Notes: generated by a model from the sequence alone, not told the origin. Counted from the stretch's first letter, positions 51,921 through 61,454 are shown. The stretch: 64,000 bases of DNA from Mucilaginibacter sp. CSA2-8R (GCF_038806765.1 NZ_CP152389.1:3534001-3598000), one strand, 5' to 3'. Numbers and translations: made by a program.

Positions 51921-53042
51921 TTACATAGCGGCCGTGCTTGATGCTTTTGTCAGTAATTGCTTATCAATCTTTTCGTTCCACTCTTGCTGCAACTGCTGGC
52001 GGGTGCCGTTACCGGTTTCTTTATCATACGCTTTTTGCATCTCGTATAAGTCTCGGTACGAATCGAGGTACTGCATATTGATAATCGCTTCATAATTATC
52101 CGGCGTAAGCTGCTGAGCCAGTATTTTTTGTTTAAACTGACCGGCAATAATTTGAGCAATATCAAAATGGCGTTGCTCATGGTTTAAGTTATAATCGTCT
52201 TTGGCAAAAGGCTTGGCCCAGCAAGTACTTTTGGGCAACGATGTTTTCATGTCAACGTAAACTATTATAGTACCATTAACTACTTTGGCATGCTGGTTAT
52301 AACCAATGCTTGGCATCACCCCTGCAGCGTAAGGCGTGTTATTAGGTGCTTTACCCTGAAAGTCTTTCCAGCTTAAAGGGCGATTAGCGGTATAATAGAT
52401 GGTATCGCCTTCTGCATTTTCAGTATAATCGTTAAAAATGATTTTGACGTTTTGAGCAAGTTTGGCGTTTTCGGTTTGGTTGGTTTGCATCCAGTTATTA
52501 AAAAACTGCAGGCTGCTTTTTAAACTACTGCGCAGATAGGGCTCAATGGCAACCACGCTGTTTATAGATCGTACATAGTGTAAGCCACCTTTATATTCAA
52601 CCAAAAGCTGGGTGCCATAGTCTTTCTCCAATCCAAAAGCTAACCGCAATTTAAGCTGCCCATCTATACGCGACGCCCCCATTGGTGTTTCGGTTAGTTT
52701 AAACTCCTTGATAATGATATTGACCGCTTTGAGCGACTTGTTTTGTGGCAGATTATGATTAATAAATTTACCAACAGCAGTTGCGGCACCTCCTTGTAAA
52801 TCGAGTTGTTGCGTACCAGTGTATAGCTTGTTGCCAGGCAATAGGTTTATTAATTGGGCAATATTGCTTTTGTTGCTTCTTTCATCAATTACATTGGCTA
52901 TATAATAATCTGCAGGCTTAAAGCCCATCGGTTCATCTTGCAAAATAATACCGCCAATTCCGGTAAAAGCACATAAAACGAAGAGCGTAGCCGTTATAAT
53001 AAGCCAGTAGCCTTTAAAATAGTTCCGTAAAGTTTTTTGCAT
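51921..53042 (-). CDS. DUF922 family Zn-dependent protease, membrane-anchored
   Basis: Predicted 373 residues. An N-terminal membrane segment (WLIITATLFVLCAFTGIGGI) anchors a large exoplasmic part. The C-terminal domain has the DUF922 start YYTANRPLSWKDFQGKAPNN and the metal-binding LNHEQRHFDIAQIIAGQF, in which H-E-Q-R-H is a zincin HExxH site. The central part (LLVEYKGGLHYVRSINSVVA) has an unknown beta-rich fold. DUF922 proteins are predicted secreted zinc proteases; substrate unknown. Confidence 0.75.
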   Translation of the reverse strand: MQKTLRNYFKGYWLIITATLFVLCAFTGIGGIILQDEPMGFKPADYYIANVIDERSNKSNIAQLINLLPGNKLYTGTQQLDLQGGAATAVGKFINHNLPQNKSLKAVNIIIKEFKLTETPMGASRIDGQLKLRLAFGLEKDYGTQLLVEYKGGLHYVRSINSVVAIEPYLRSSLKSSLQFFNNWMQTNQTENAKLAQNVKIIFNDYTENAEGDTIYYTANRPLSWKDFQGKAPNNTPYAAGVMPSIGYNQHAKVVNGTIIVYVDMKTSLPKSTCWAKPFAKDDYNLNHEQRHFDIAQIIAGQFKQKILAQQLTPDNYEAIINMQYLDSYRDLYEMQKAYDKETGNGTRQQLQQEWNEKIDKQLLTKASSTAAM

Positions 53043-53125
53043 TGTTTAGTACCTGATAAACGCAGGTAACTAAACGGTAGTATATAAATATAAAAGGCAA
53101 GTCAGCAATGACTTAAGATTTACAA

Positions 53126-53716
53126 TCAGGGCTTTTTCAAAAAATCTAAGGCCAAAGGAGTGGCAACGCCGATACCGATACCAGCTAATACATCGGTGGG
53201 GTGATGCACACCTAAATACATTCGGGAATAACTGGTTGCACCGGCCCATGCAAAGGCCGGGACAATGACATACCATTTAGGGTACGCCATGGATAACGCG
53301 GTAGCTGTAGCTACGCTTGATGAGGTGTGCCCCGACGGGAACGAATACCGCGTAGGTTCATAAATAGGAATAACTTTTACGTTTCGGATAAAAGGGCGAC
53401 GACGTTTAAAAATCAGTTTGAGCAGCGTAGTAGTTCCCATAGAAATGGCCGTGCTGCTGGCCACAAATAAAGCATTCTGACGTAACTCTTTATTGTTTGC
53501 TGCTATGCCTCCGGCCAGCATGCCAACCGGGATGCCAAGTTCGATGACCTGATAATTTCTCGACAAAAACATCAGGGCCTTGGTTTGTGTAGGTGTACGT
53601 GTTTTGGCCAGATCAATCAGTATGCGATCGTCCAGATCAACTATTCGGTTTTGAGCTTTTACGCCAGAGTAGCTTAAAAATATAAGGGTATAAAGCAGTG
53701 CAAACTTAATTTTCAT
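53126..53716 (-). CDS. PAP2-family phosphatase
   Basis: Predicted 196 residues with an N-terminal signal-like helix (FALLYTLIFLSYSGVKAQ) and several membrane helices. The three PAP2 motifs are complete: KLIFKRRRPFIRN, YSFPSGHTSSSVATA and SRMYLGVHHPTDVLAGIGIG. Such enzymes remove phosphate from undecaprenyl diphosphate, phosphatidate or related lipids at the outer face of the membrane. Its pairing with undecaprenyl metabolism (uppS at 7 kb) is possible but not shown. Confidence 0.9.
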   Translation of the reverse strand: MKIKFALLYTLIFLSYSGVKAQNRIVDLDDRILIDLAKTRTPTQTKALMFLSRNYQVIELGIPVGMLAGGIAANNKELRQNALFVASSTAISMGTTTLLKLIFKRRRPFIRNVKVIPIYEPTRYSFPSGHTSSSVATATALSMAYPKWYVIVPAFAWAGATSYSRMYLGVHHPTDVLAGIGIGVATPLALDFLKKP

Positions 53717-53923
53717 TATAGATAAATCGTCGTAGGTGTTTTGCCAGAGTAACTAACCATTTATGTGGTAATTTACTGGTGAAAAGTGTTACAGGCAAAA
53801 TCATATTTACACGGCGAACAAACTTTACATTAAAATGTGTTTGCTTTCCATTAAATATTACTGGCCCTTGAAATGATGTAGTAATCATCTCAATATTTAA
53901 AAGACATCGATTTTAACACACAT

Positions 53924-53953
53924 AAACAAAACAAGCGGCCTTACAGCCGCTTG
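53924..53953 (-). terminator. Terminator downstream of ruvB
   Basis: CAAGCGGC (53932-53939) pairs with GCCGCTTG (53946-53953); on the minus strand the stem is followed by TTTTG. It lies six bases past the ruvB stop. Confidence 0.75.
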
Positions 53954-53958
53954 CATGT

Positions 53959-54981
53959 TTAAAATAACCTTGGCGCCTGTCCCGCCCGCATAATGCCTAA
54001 ATGCCGATAGGCATGATCGGTAGCTTCGCGGCCGCGTGAGGTACGCATTAAAAAGCCCTCCTGTATCAAAAAAGGCTCGTAAACCTCTTCAATCGTACCT
54101 TCATCTTCGCCTACGGCAGTGGCAATGGTTTTTACGCCTACCGGGCCGCCTTTAAATTTCTCAATGATGGTGGTTAAAATCTTGTTATCCATTTCGTCCA
54201 ACCCATGCTCGTCTACGTTCAACGCGTTCAGCGCGTACTTGGCAATTTCGGTATCAATGCTGCCGTTGCCTTTAATTTGAGCAAAATCGCGCGTACGGCG
54301 TAACAGTGCATTGGCTATACGTGGGGTACCCCGGCTGCGGCGGGCAATTTCATAAGCGCCTTCGTCGGAAATAGGTGTATTTAAAATAGATGCAGAGCGC
54401 AGTATAATCGTCGTCAGCAATTTGGCATCATAATACTCCAAACGCGAGTTGATGCCAAAACGGGCCCGTAATGGAGCGGTTAATAAGCCCGAACGTGTAG
54501 TAGCACCAACTAAAGTAAATGGGTTAAGTGATAATTGCACCGAGCGGGCATTAGGGCCGCTCTCGAGCATAATATCAATCTTAAAATCTTCCATGGCCGA
54601 GTACAGGTACTCTTCTACCAAAGGGCTCAACCGGTGAATCTCATCAATAAACAAGATATCGCCGGGTTCCAGGTTGGTTAGCAAGCCAGCCAGATCGCCG
54701 GGCTTATCCAGCACAGGGCCTGAGGTAATTTTGATGCCCACCCCCATCTCGTTAGCAATGATATGCGACAGCGTAGTTTTCCCCAATCCCGGCGGACCAT
54801 GCAACAACACATGATCGAGCGACTCGCCGCGCTGGCGTGCTGCCTGTACAAACACTTTTAAGTTGGCTAATATTTTATGCTGACCGGTAAAATCTTCAAA
54901 AGCCTGCGGCCGCAACACCTTCTCGATGTCGCGTTCGGTAGTGCTTAAACGCTCCCGGTTAGGATCTAAATTCTCGTTCAT
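53959..54981 (-). CDS. ruvB: Holliday junction branch migration helicase RuvB
   Basis: Predicted 340-residue AAA+ motor that drives branch migration with RuvA. The start [15 protein letters not shown], Walker [18 protein letters not shown], Walker [13 protein letters not shown], sensor 1 [12 protein letters not shown], the arginine finger segment [11 protein letters not shown] and the C-terminal winged helix ([20 protein letters not shown]) are all present. It is a single gene, apparently separate from the cyd operon upstream. Confidence 0.96.
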   Translation of the reverse strand: MNENLDPNRERLSTTERDIEKVLRPQAFEDFTGQHKILANLKVFVQAARQRGESLDHVLLHGPPGLGKTTLSHIIANEMGVGIKITSGPVLDKPGDLAGLLTNLEPGDILFIDEIHRLSPLVEEYLYSAMEDFKIDIMLESGPNARSVQLSLNPFTLVGATTRSGLLTAPLRARFGINSRLEYYDAKLLTTIILRSASILNTPISDEGAYEIARRSRGTPRIANALLRRTRDFAQIKGNGSIDTEIAKYALNALNVDEHGLDEMDNKILTTIIEKFKGGPVGVKTIATAVGEDEGTIEEVYEPFLIQEGFLMRTSRGREATDHAYRHLGIMRAGQAPRLF

Positions 54982-55021
54982 TTACCAACAAATTTAGCAT
55001 TTTTTGAGCGGATTTGCAATC

Positions 55022-55130
55022 TTGGTTGATTGGTTGATTGGTTGATTGGTTGATTGGTTGATTGGTTGATTGGTTATTTTAAACTTGTTTACCGGTGAAC
55101 TAATGAACAATGAAACCAATCAACTAAACA
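55022..55130. repeat. TTGGTTGA x6 tandem array and inverted repeat
   Basis: Six perfect copies of TTGGTTGA run from 55022 to 55069 with a partial seventh. A right arm AAACCAATCAACT (55113-55125) complementary to the array abuts the cydB stop. The region is between cydB and ruvB on the minus strand. The layout matches the elements at 1798, 12010 and 43238. Confidence 0.85.
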
Positions 55131-56153
55131 TCAATGCTCCGCATCCTCTACAAAGCCATCTTTCTGGAAACTGTAATAGAGGTAATATAACGAAGGCAGG
55201 ATGAATATACTACCAATGATGAGGGCCCAGCCTAAGGCAGTCATGGTGGCGTGCTGAGCCTGGTGTTTAAACAACGACAAGTGCTGCCCATTCTTCATAA
55301 TTAACAGATTTGGAAAATGCACGTAACTCACCGCCAGTAAAATCATACTGGCCTGAAAACCGGCTAAAACCCGAGGCAACATGCTGTGCCCATTACGTAC
55401 CAAAATCCATAATATCACCAGTGAAACTGATGCAGCTAATACGGCGGTTAAACCCACCGAATTACCTAAAACCCATTTGATAAGCGGGATACCGTCTACC
55501 CAGGCCGCTGTAAACACCAGGGCGCCACAGCCCACGGCTACTACATTCCATTTTACGGCTTTGCTTATAAATATCTGTTTGTCAAAATCATCTATGGCTT
55601 CGCCTATTAAATAGATAGATGCTAAAAAGCCACATAAGGCCACCGTAAATAAACCAATGGCAACACCAAACCAATTTAACCAAACCCAAACGTAAGCCTC
55701 TAAAAAACTATTAGCATCCGGGTTGATGCGACCGGATATAGCCGTACCTGCAATAATGCCCAAAAAAAGCGGCGTAATGAAACTGGAATATAGGTATATA
55801 CGGTTATACACCTGCTGCATTTCGTCAACCACGGCATCATAATTACGAAACACGAATGCTGTACCGCGGGCCGTAATGCCTAACAGCATCACTACCAAGG
55901 GGATATGCAGATAAATTGACATAGTGCTATAGATAAGCGGAAAGCCCACAAATAAAATTACAACTGCGATTATGAGCCACATGTGGTTAGCCTCCCAAAT
56001 GGGGCCAATGGCTTTATAAGCTGTTTTGCGGGTGCGATGCCGGTTGTCTCCCCTGCTGAACAGCTCAATAATACCTGCGCCAAAATCGGCACCACCTAAA
56101 ACCAGGTAAAGTAAAATAGACAGCCACAAAAACCCGATGATTAAATATTCCAT
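55131..56153 (-). CDS. cydB: Cytochrome bd ubiquinol/menaquinol oxidase subunit II
   Basis: Predicted 340-residue membrane protein with about nine helices. The family start is LIIGFLWLSILLYLVLGGADFGAG with the conserved Asp, then YKAIGPIWEANHMWLIIAVV, both hallmarks of CydB. It pairs with CydA to form the bd oxidase that reduces oxygen without pumping protons and supports growth at low oxygen. It starts four bases after cydA. No cydX-type small subunit was found at the 3' end. Confidence 0.95.
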   Translation of the reverse strand: MEYLIIGFLWLSILLYLVLGGADFGAGIIELFSRGDNRHRTRKTAYKAIGPIWEANHMWLIIAVVILFVGFPLIYSTMSIYLHIPLVVMLLGITARGTAFVFRNYDAVVDEMQQVYNRIYLYSSFITPLFLGIIAGTAISGRINPDANSFLEAYVWVWLNWFGVAIGLFTVALCGFLASIYLIGEAIDDFDKQIFISKAVKWNVVAVGCGALVFTAAWVDGIPLIKWVLGNSVGLTAVLAASVSLVILWILVRNGHSMLPRVLAGFQASMILLAVSYVHFPNLLIMKNGQHLSLFKHQAQHATMTALGWALIIGSIFILPSLYYLYYSFQKDGFVEDAEH

Positions 56154-56156
56154 AGC

Positions 56157-57494
56157 TTAAGAGTGGCTTAGTTGTAAACTATTAGGTTGTTTGTCATACA
56201 ATTGCGGCACCATCCTGATTTGCCTGTACAGCAGAAACACTACCACAATACTTAGCGAAAAGTAAATGGCTGTAAACAGGTAAAACGAGTAAGCAATGCC
56301 GGGCATAGGCGTAACGGCATCGGCCGTACGCATAATGCCGTTGATAATCCAGGGCTGCCGGCCAATTTCGGTAACCATCCACCCGGCCTCAACAGCAATA
56401 AAACCCGTAGGTATGGCAATTATGAATAACTTAAGCAGCCAATCACGCTCCAGCCAGTGCTTTTTAAACCACACGGCTATGAGGTACAATACGCCCACCA
56501 GCATCATAAACATACCGAAACCCACCATCACCTGAAAGGAGTAGTGCGTAATCGCGACTGGCGGCTGATCTTTTTCTGGTATCTGGTCCAAACCCTTTAC
56601 CGGCTCGTGAAAGTTATCGTATACCAAAAAGCTCAGCAAACCCGGAATTTCCAGGCCGTAGTTCACTTTCTTTTGTTTTTCGTCGGGTATACCGCCAATG
56701 ACCAGTGGCGAGGCAGGCTGAGTTTTAAAATAAGCTTCCATAGCGGCCAGTTTGGCGGGCTGCCGCTTGGCCACGCTTTTGGCGGCAATGTCGCCGGCCA
56801 AAGGTTGTAAAATGGCTGCCACGGCAGCAAAACCAGCTGCTATCTTGAAGGCCTCCCGATGAAAATTCACATTGCGTTTCCTCACAATCATCAGCGCGTG
56901 TACCCCGGCAACTGCAAAACCGGTTGAGGCGAAGGCCGCCAAAGTCATGTGCAGTGCCTCCGAAAACCAGGCCTGGTTAAACATGGCTTTCATCGGGTCG
57001 ATGTTAATGTATTGACCATTCACATAATCAAATCCGGCGGGGCTATTCATCCATGAATTGGCCGCCACTACCAGGATACCCGACGCCAACCCGCTTATGC
57101 CCACAACCACACCTGTAAACCAATGAAAAACCGGGTTAAGCCGGTCCCATCCGTACAGAAAAAATCCTAAAGCAATAGCTTCTATAAAAAAAGCAGTCCC
57201 CTCTAAAGAAAAGGGCATGCCAAATATAGGTCCGGCGTGTTGCATAAACTTAGGCCAAAGCAAACCCAGCTCAAACGATAATATAGTACCTGATACCGCA
57301 CCCGTAGCAAAAAATATCGCTACACCTTTGCTCCAGGCCTTGGCAATGTTTTTATGATTCTCATCCCTGGTTTTTAGCCAGCGGTAATGAGCCACCGCCA
57401 TAAAAAACGGCATAACCATACCTATGCAGGCGTAAACTATGTGAAACCCCAGCGAAAGGGCCATCTGTGATCGGGCAGCCAAAAAGTCGTTCAT
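56157..57494 (-). CDS. cydA: Cytochrome bd oxidase subunit I
   Basis: Predicted 445 residues with the haem-ligand His in SLGFHIVYACIGMVMPF, the second ligand region SEALHMTLAAFASTGFAVAG, and GRQPWIINGIMRT carrying the family GRQPW signature. The conserved acidic pair of the proton channel is in LEGTAFFIEAIALGFFLYGW. The quinol-binding Q loop (around LVYDNFHEPVKGLDQIP) is short, so this is the short-Q-loop (CIO-like) type. An inverted repeat lies upstream at 57548-57596. Confidence 0.95.
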   Translation of the reverse strand: MNDFLAARSQMALSLGFHIVYACIGMVMPFFMAVAHYRWLKTRDENHKNIAKAWSKGVAIFFATGAVSGTILSFELGLLWPKFMQHAGPIFGMPFSLEGTAFFIEAIALGFFLYGWDRLNPVFHWFTGVVVGISGLASGILVVAANSWMNSPAGFDYVNGQYINIDPMKAMFNQAWFSEALHMTLAAFASTGFAVAGVHALMIVRKRNVNFHREAFKIAAGFAAVAAILQPLAGDIAAKSVAKRQPAKLAAMEAYFKTQPASPLVIGGIPDEKQKKVNYGLEIPGLLSFLVYDNFHEPVKGLDQIPEKDQPPVAITHYSFQVMVGFGMFMMLVGVLYLIAVWFKKHWLERDWLLKLFIIAIPTGFIAVEAGWMVTEIGRQPWIINGIMRTADAVTPMPGIAYSFYLFTAIYFSLSIVVVFLLYRQIRMVPQLYDKQPNSLQLSHS

Positions 57495-57547
57495 AGGCGT
57501 GTGTTGTTTAACTTATGCAGCTAAATTACTGTCAATCAATATCGGTG

Positions 57548-57596
57548 CTGCACTTATTTGCAAATTATATTGAATATAGATTGCAAATAAGTGCAG
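57548..57596 (-). promoter_or_regulatory. Perfect 16-bp inverted repeat over the probable cydAB promoter
   Basis: CTGCACTTATTTGCAA (57548-57563) and TTGCAAATAAGTGCAG (57581-57596) are fully complementary with a 17-nt AT-rich spacer, ending 54 bp upstream of the cydA ATG. On the minus strand each arm contributes a TTTG, 19 nt apart, with TATAA before the second, so the arms coincide with -33 and -7 type boxes. It could be an operator for cydAB; it is too AT-rich at the centre to be a terminator. Confidence 0.55.
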
Positions 57597-57618
57597 TTCC
57601 GGCAAATTCTGGCATTAA

Positions 57619-57652
57619 CAAAAACGCCGGTATACTTTAAAATATACCGGCG
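57619..57652 (-). terminator. Terminator of the M28 peptidase gene
   Basis: CGCCGGTATA (57625-57634) pairs with TATACCGGCG (57643-57652) around an AT-rich loop; on the minus strand TTTTTG follows. It lies 25 bp past the M28 stop codon. Confidence 0.85.
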
Positions 57653-57677
57653 CTGATTAATATTATTTAAAATCTAG

Positions 57678-59177
57678 TTAAAGCTTTACATCAAGAGCGG
57701 GCCTGGCCGGCGATTGTGATACCAGCCAGCCAGTTGCATACATCCATCGGGTCATTTTAGCCAGTTTGGGGATGCTGATATATTGCGGCTCATCTTTAGG
57801 TGTGTGATAGTCGGGATGAAGTAAACTGGTAAAAAATATCGACGGTATGCCGGCCTGAGCGTAAGGCGCATGGTCGCTTCTAAAATACCAGTTTTCGGGG
57901 TGGGTAGCCTCATCCCAGGAGTTGTCAACCTTAAACTTAGTGAGCCCCTGGTTGGCCTGCATAGCCATATTAACCAATGCCAGCGAATTGCGGTGCGGTG
58001 GTATAGCCCCTAACAAAGCCGCCGAATCAATAGCGTTGCGGCCTATCATGTCACCATTTAATACTGCCACAATGCTGGCTTTGTTTACCGTTGGATGTAC
58101 CGCAAACCAGCGCGAGCCTAACAAACCACGCTCTTCGGCACCGTGCCATACAAAAAGCGCCGAGCGTTTGCCTGGTTTAACTACCCATGCACGGGCAATA
58201 GCCAGCATGCCAACGGTTACCGAAGCATTATCATCAGCACCGTTCCAGATAGAATCCTGCCCTACCGGATTGCCAATGCCGTCGTGGTCATGGTGGCCGC
58301 TAAAGAGCACAAATTCGTTACGTAATTTTGCATCACTTCCATTGGCTTTAGCCACAACGTTAACGGACGGGTACAAGTAAGTTTCCATCACTACGTCAGC
58401 TTGCAGTGGTGCAGCTTGTTTAATAGCATTTTCCAGTTCAGATCGTACCAGAATAACCGGTGTAGCTAATCGCGCTGCTCCGGTGTTTGCCCTGGCCACT
58501 GTGGCAGGTAAGCCTACATTTTGATAGGACCCATCTTCATAATTGTGCCCAATAAACGCTATACCCTTCTCTGTAATATCATTAGCAACAAATATAATAG
58601 CCGATACACCTTTGCGCCTTAAAGCCATTCCCTGCTGGCGAATGGCCGAAGCGGTATAACGGTATTCCCATAAACTCATACCGTTAGCAGGTAATGGATT
58701 GGGTGCTTCTATTTTGAGCGCTACTGTTTTACCTTGCAGATTCATGGTAGTGTCGGCCATAGAATTTAGCCAGGTAACGCTGCCATTTATGTGCGCATCA
58801 ACCGGTTGTGTTACCCAAAAGTCTTTACCCAATAGCAACCGCTGGTTACCAGCCTGCAGTGTACTACGGTCGGCCGTGCGGGTACGGCGCATGTTAAAAA
58901 ACTGAAAGCAAGTACCATCGTCGCCTGCCGGCTTCAGCCCGGCTTCCTGCGCTTTTTGAGCAACCCAGGCGGCGGCCCTCATCTCATCTTCGGTGCCGGC
59001 CCGCCTGCCACGAAAGGCATCACCGGCCAGTTCAAAAATATCCCGCTTTAAATCAGTTTCTTTAATGGCGCTTAAAGCCGGTGGCAAGTCAGCAGGTTTT
59101 ACCTGGCTAATACCCTGCAATACCCAACCCGAAAGCAAGGCAACCATCCATATTTTTTGTAAACCCATATCAAACAT
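57678..59177 (-). CDS. M28 family metallopeptidase
   Basis: Predicted 499 residues with a signal peptide (KIWMVALLSGWVLQGISQ). An inserted PA-like domain is at about residues 130-250. The zinc ligands of the M28 aminopeptidase core are visible: His in SGHHDHDGIG, Asp in WNGADDNASVTVGM, the catalytic Glu-Glu in WHGAEERGLLGSRW, Asp in NGDMIGRN and His in RSDHAPYAQAGIP. It probably digests peptides in the periplasm or outside. Two start ATGs (59177, 59168) are possible. Confidence 0.9.
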   Translation of the reverse strand: MFDMGLQKIWMVALLSGWVLQGISQVKPADLPPALSAIKETDLKRDIFELAGDAFRGRRAGTEDEMRAAAWVAQKAQEAGLKPAGDDGTCFQFFNMRRTRTADRSTLQAGNQRLLLGKDFWVTQPVDAHINGSVTWLNSMADTTMNLQGKTVALKIEAPNPLPANGMSLWEYRYTASAIRQQGMALRRKGVSAIIFVANDITEKGIAFIGHNYEDGSYQNVGLPATVARANTGAARLATPVILVRSELENAIKQAAPLQADVVMETYLYPSVNVVAKANGSDAKLRNEFVLFSGHHDHDGIGNPVGQDSIWNGADDNASVTVGMLAIARAWVVKPGKRSALFVWHGAEERGLLGSRWFAVHPTVNKASIVAVLNGDMIGRNAIDSAALLGAIPPHRNSLALVNMAMQANQGLTKFKVDNSWDEATHPENWYFRSDHAPYAQAGIPSIFFTSLLHPDYHTPKDEPQYISIPKLAKMTRWMYATGWLVSQSPARPALDVKL

Positions 59178-59286
59178 TTTGTATCAGCCTAATATATGTT
59201 TTTATAGCCTGATGCGTTTATAACATCTGTATTACGTTACAGCGTTGCGCTTTAGGGGCGGAGCTGTTATTTGACTAAATTTAATT

Positions 59287-59294
59287 TACCTTTG
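59287..59294 (+). promoter_or_regulatory. Candidate -7 box of the epimerase gene
   Basis: TACCTTTG at 59287-59294 matches TAnnTTTG. A TTTG is at 59270-59273, closer than the usual spacing. The start codon is 37 bp downstream, a plausible leader. Confidence 0.4.
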
Positions 59295-59330
59295 CGGCCT
59301 TGCAGCCGTTAAGGTTGTTTACATTTTTGT

Positions 59331-60383
59331 ATGAAGATTTTGGTTACCGGCACAGCTGGCTTTATTGGTTTTTACGTAGCGCAAAGGCTGGCCAGTTTGG
59401 GTTACGACATTGTGGGTGTTGATAACATTAATACCTATTATGATACCAGCCTGAAGTATGGTCGTTTAGAAGCCTCTGGCATTGACACGACTACCTTGAA
59501 AGATAACCAGCCGGTATACAGCAAAATTTACCCGAATTACTGTTTCATTAAGCTTGATATATCCGACCGGGCTTTGATGGAATATATCTTTAACACTTAC
59601 CAGTTTGATGTAGTTTGCCACCTGGCTGCACAGGCAGGTGTTAGGTACTCTATTACTAACCCGTATGATTATGCCTTGAGTAATTTGTCGGGCTTTTTAA
59701 ATATACTGGAAGGCTGCCGTAATATACAGGTTAAGCACTTGGTTTATGCCAGCAGTTCGAGCGTTTACGGTTTAAACAGCAACACGCCATTTTCGGTGCA
59801 CGATGGTGCGGCCCACCCGGTGAGCCTGTATGCGGCCAGCAAAAAAAGTAACGAAATGATGGCACACAGCTATAGCCACCTTTACCAGATACCCACTACA
59901 GGCCTACGATTTTTTACGGTGTATGGCCCCTGGGGCCGCCCGGATATGGCCTATTTTAAGTTTGCTGATGCCATCATCAAAGAAAAACCCATTGACGTTT
60001 ACAACAATGGCGATATGCAACGCGACTTTACTTACGTTGATGATATTGTAGAAGGCATTGTGAGGGTATTGGATAAACCAGCCCAGGCCGATCCTGAATG
60101 GGATAGTAAAAATCCCGACCCCGCTACCTCAAGTGCACCTTATCGTTTGTACAACATCGGCAATTCAACGCCGGTTAAACTGATGCATTTTATCGGCGCG
60201 TTAGAAAACGCCATAGGTAAAAAGGCCATTATTAATATGCTGCCGATGCAAGCCGGTGATGTGCTGCTTACTGATGCCGACATGAGCGATCTGGAGGAAC
60301 AATTTCAATATCATCCGCAAACAGACATTCAAAACGGCATCAACCGCTTTGTAGACTGGTTTAAAGACTTTTATCATGTTTAG
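59331..60383 (+). CDS. NAD-dependent nucleotide-sugar epimerase (UDP-glucuronate 4-epimerase type)
   Basis: Predicted 350 residues, extended SDR. The NAD loop is TGTAGFIGFYVAQRL, the catalytic region has YASSSSVYGLN and YAASKKSNEMMAHSY with the Tyr-x-x-x-Lys pair, and the substrate part is TGLRFFTVYGPWGRPDMAYF. The segment DNINTYYDTSLKYGRLE and the general length resemble UDP-glucuronate 4-epimerase (CapI type) rather than GalE. It would make UDP-galacturonate for surface polysaccharide. It stands alone, so the pathway is not visible here. Confidence 0.85.
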   Translation: MKILVTGTAGFIGFYVAQRLASLGYDIVGVDNINTYYDTSLKYGRLEASGIDTTTLKDNQPVYSKIYPNYCFIKLDISDRALMEYIFNTYQFDVVCHLAAQAGVRYSITNPYDYALSNLSGFLNILEGCRNIQVKHLVYASSSSVYGLNSNTPFSVHDGAAHPVSLYAASKKSNEMMAHSYSHLYQIPTTGLRFFTVYGPWGRPDMAYFKFADAIIKEKPIDVYNNGDMQRDFTYVDDIVEGIVRVLDKPAQADPEWDSKNPDPATSSAPYRLYNIGNSTPVKLMHFIGALENAIGKKAIINMLPMQAGDVLLTDADMSDLEEQFQYHPQTDIQNGINRFVDWFKDFYHV

Positions 60384-60516
60384 GCTTTAGAGTAAGTGCC
60401 TATCTTATCTGTTAATTTATTTTACGATAGGTTACAACCTGCGCGTTTAAAGATCTGACGAACAATAACCATAACGGGTTGTAGTATTTATACATTTAGA
60501 TACTAAAACACCACTT

Positions 60517-61323
60517 ATGAAAAGCACCATCATTTTCATTCACGGTATGTTTCAGAATGCCAAAAGCTGGGACGCGTGGGTAAATTTTTTTACTGATAAA
60601 GGTTACAATTGCATAGCTGAATCATGGCCTTTGCACGAAGGTGAACCATCTCAACTACGCACTAATCCTCCGGCAGGCTTAGGCGAATTAAAGCTGGCTA
60701 CCGTGATTGATAAATTCAGAAATCTGGCGGCCAGCCAGAGCGAAAAGCCAATTCTTATCGGCCACTCGGTAGGTGGCTTAATTACACAGATACTGGTAAA
60801 CGAAGGTTTAGCAAAACTGGGTGTCCCTATCAGTTCGGTAGCGCCAAACGGGATGATATCGCTGGATTTAGACTTTGCCAAAAACAGCGCACTGATTATG
60901 AATCCATTAAAAGGCGATGATATTTTTGACATGGATTTGGAAAGTTTTCAGGGTGCTTTTGCCAACACGCTGAGTATGGATGCCGTAAAGGAGCCATATG
61001 AAAGAACTGCCACACATGATAGCCGTAATGTATTGCGCAATTGTTTGGGCGACGACGGCAAGGTTGACCTTGATTTACCACACGTACCTTTGCTGTTTGT
61101 AACTGGCGAAGAAGATAAGATCATCCCTTATGAGCTTTGCGAGAAAAATGCAAAAGCTTATACTGACCAGATTAGCTACGTAGATTACCGTAAATTTAGC
61201 GGAAAAAGCCATTTTATATGCTGCGAACCAGGCTATGACCAGGTAATTGCTGCCGTATACGACTGGATACAGCAAAAAGAAAACGTACCCGCTTACAATA
61301 CAGCAACAGTGGTGAACGACTAA
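60517..61323 (+). CDS. Alpha/beta-fold hydrolase
   Basis: Predicted 268-residue soluble hydrolase. It begins STIIFIHGMFQNAKSWDAWV, has the nucleophile elbow IGHSVGGLITQ, the acid near FVTGEEDKIIP and the base His in FSGKSHFICCEPGYD, so the triad appears complete. No signal peptide. The pattern is closest to the AB-hydrolase family used by many lactonases and esterases; substrate unknown. It ends at a terminator. Confidence 0.85.
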   Translation: MKSTIIFIHGMFQNAKSWDAWVNFFTDKGYNCIAESWPLHEGEPSQLRTNPPAGLGELKLATVIDKFRNLAASQSEKPILIGHSVGGLITQILVNEGLAKLGVPISSVAPNGMISLDLDFAKNSALIMNPLKGDDIFDMDLESFQGAFANTLSMDAVKEPYERTATHDSRNVLRNCLGDDGKVDLDLPHVPLLFVTGEEDKIIPYELCEKNAKAYTDQISYVDYRKFSGKSHFICCEPGYDQVIAAVYDWIQQKENVPAYNTATVVND

Positions 61324-61351
61324 ATCGTATTTATTTACTGCTGTTAGCAAT

Positions 61352-61391
61352 GAAGCCCCGTGGATGCCGTTATAGGTAATCACGGGGCTTC
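61352..61391 (+). terminator. Terminator after the hydrolase gene
   Basis: GAAGCCCCGTG (61352-61362) and CACGGGGCTTC (61381-61391) form an 11-bp stem with an 18-nt loop; a short T-containing run follows. Confidence 0.75.
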
Positions 61392-61420
61392 GTTGCTTTA
61401 TAATTACCTTTACAAATTTA

Positions 61421-61454
61421 TTTGAATTAATATCAACGAAAGTTTTTACCTTTA
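61421..61454 (+). promoter_or_regulatory. Candidate promoter of the desaturase gene
   Basis: TTTG at 61421-61424 and TACCTTTA at 61447-61454, one mismatch from TAnnTTTG, are separated by 22 nt, a usual Bacteroidota -33/-7 spacing. The ATG at 61494 is 40 bp downstream. Confidence 0.45.

Noticed and set aside
55022..55069. Possible CRISPR array
   Set aside because: Octamers without spacers; simple sequence repeat.
57548..57596. Fnr box or transcription terminator upstream of cydA
   Set aside because: The arms do not match TTGAT-N4-ATCAA, and the structure has a 17-nt AT-rich loop and no T tract; a separate terminator for the M28 gene lies at 57619-57652.
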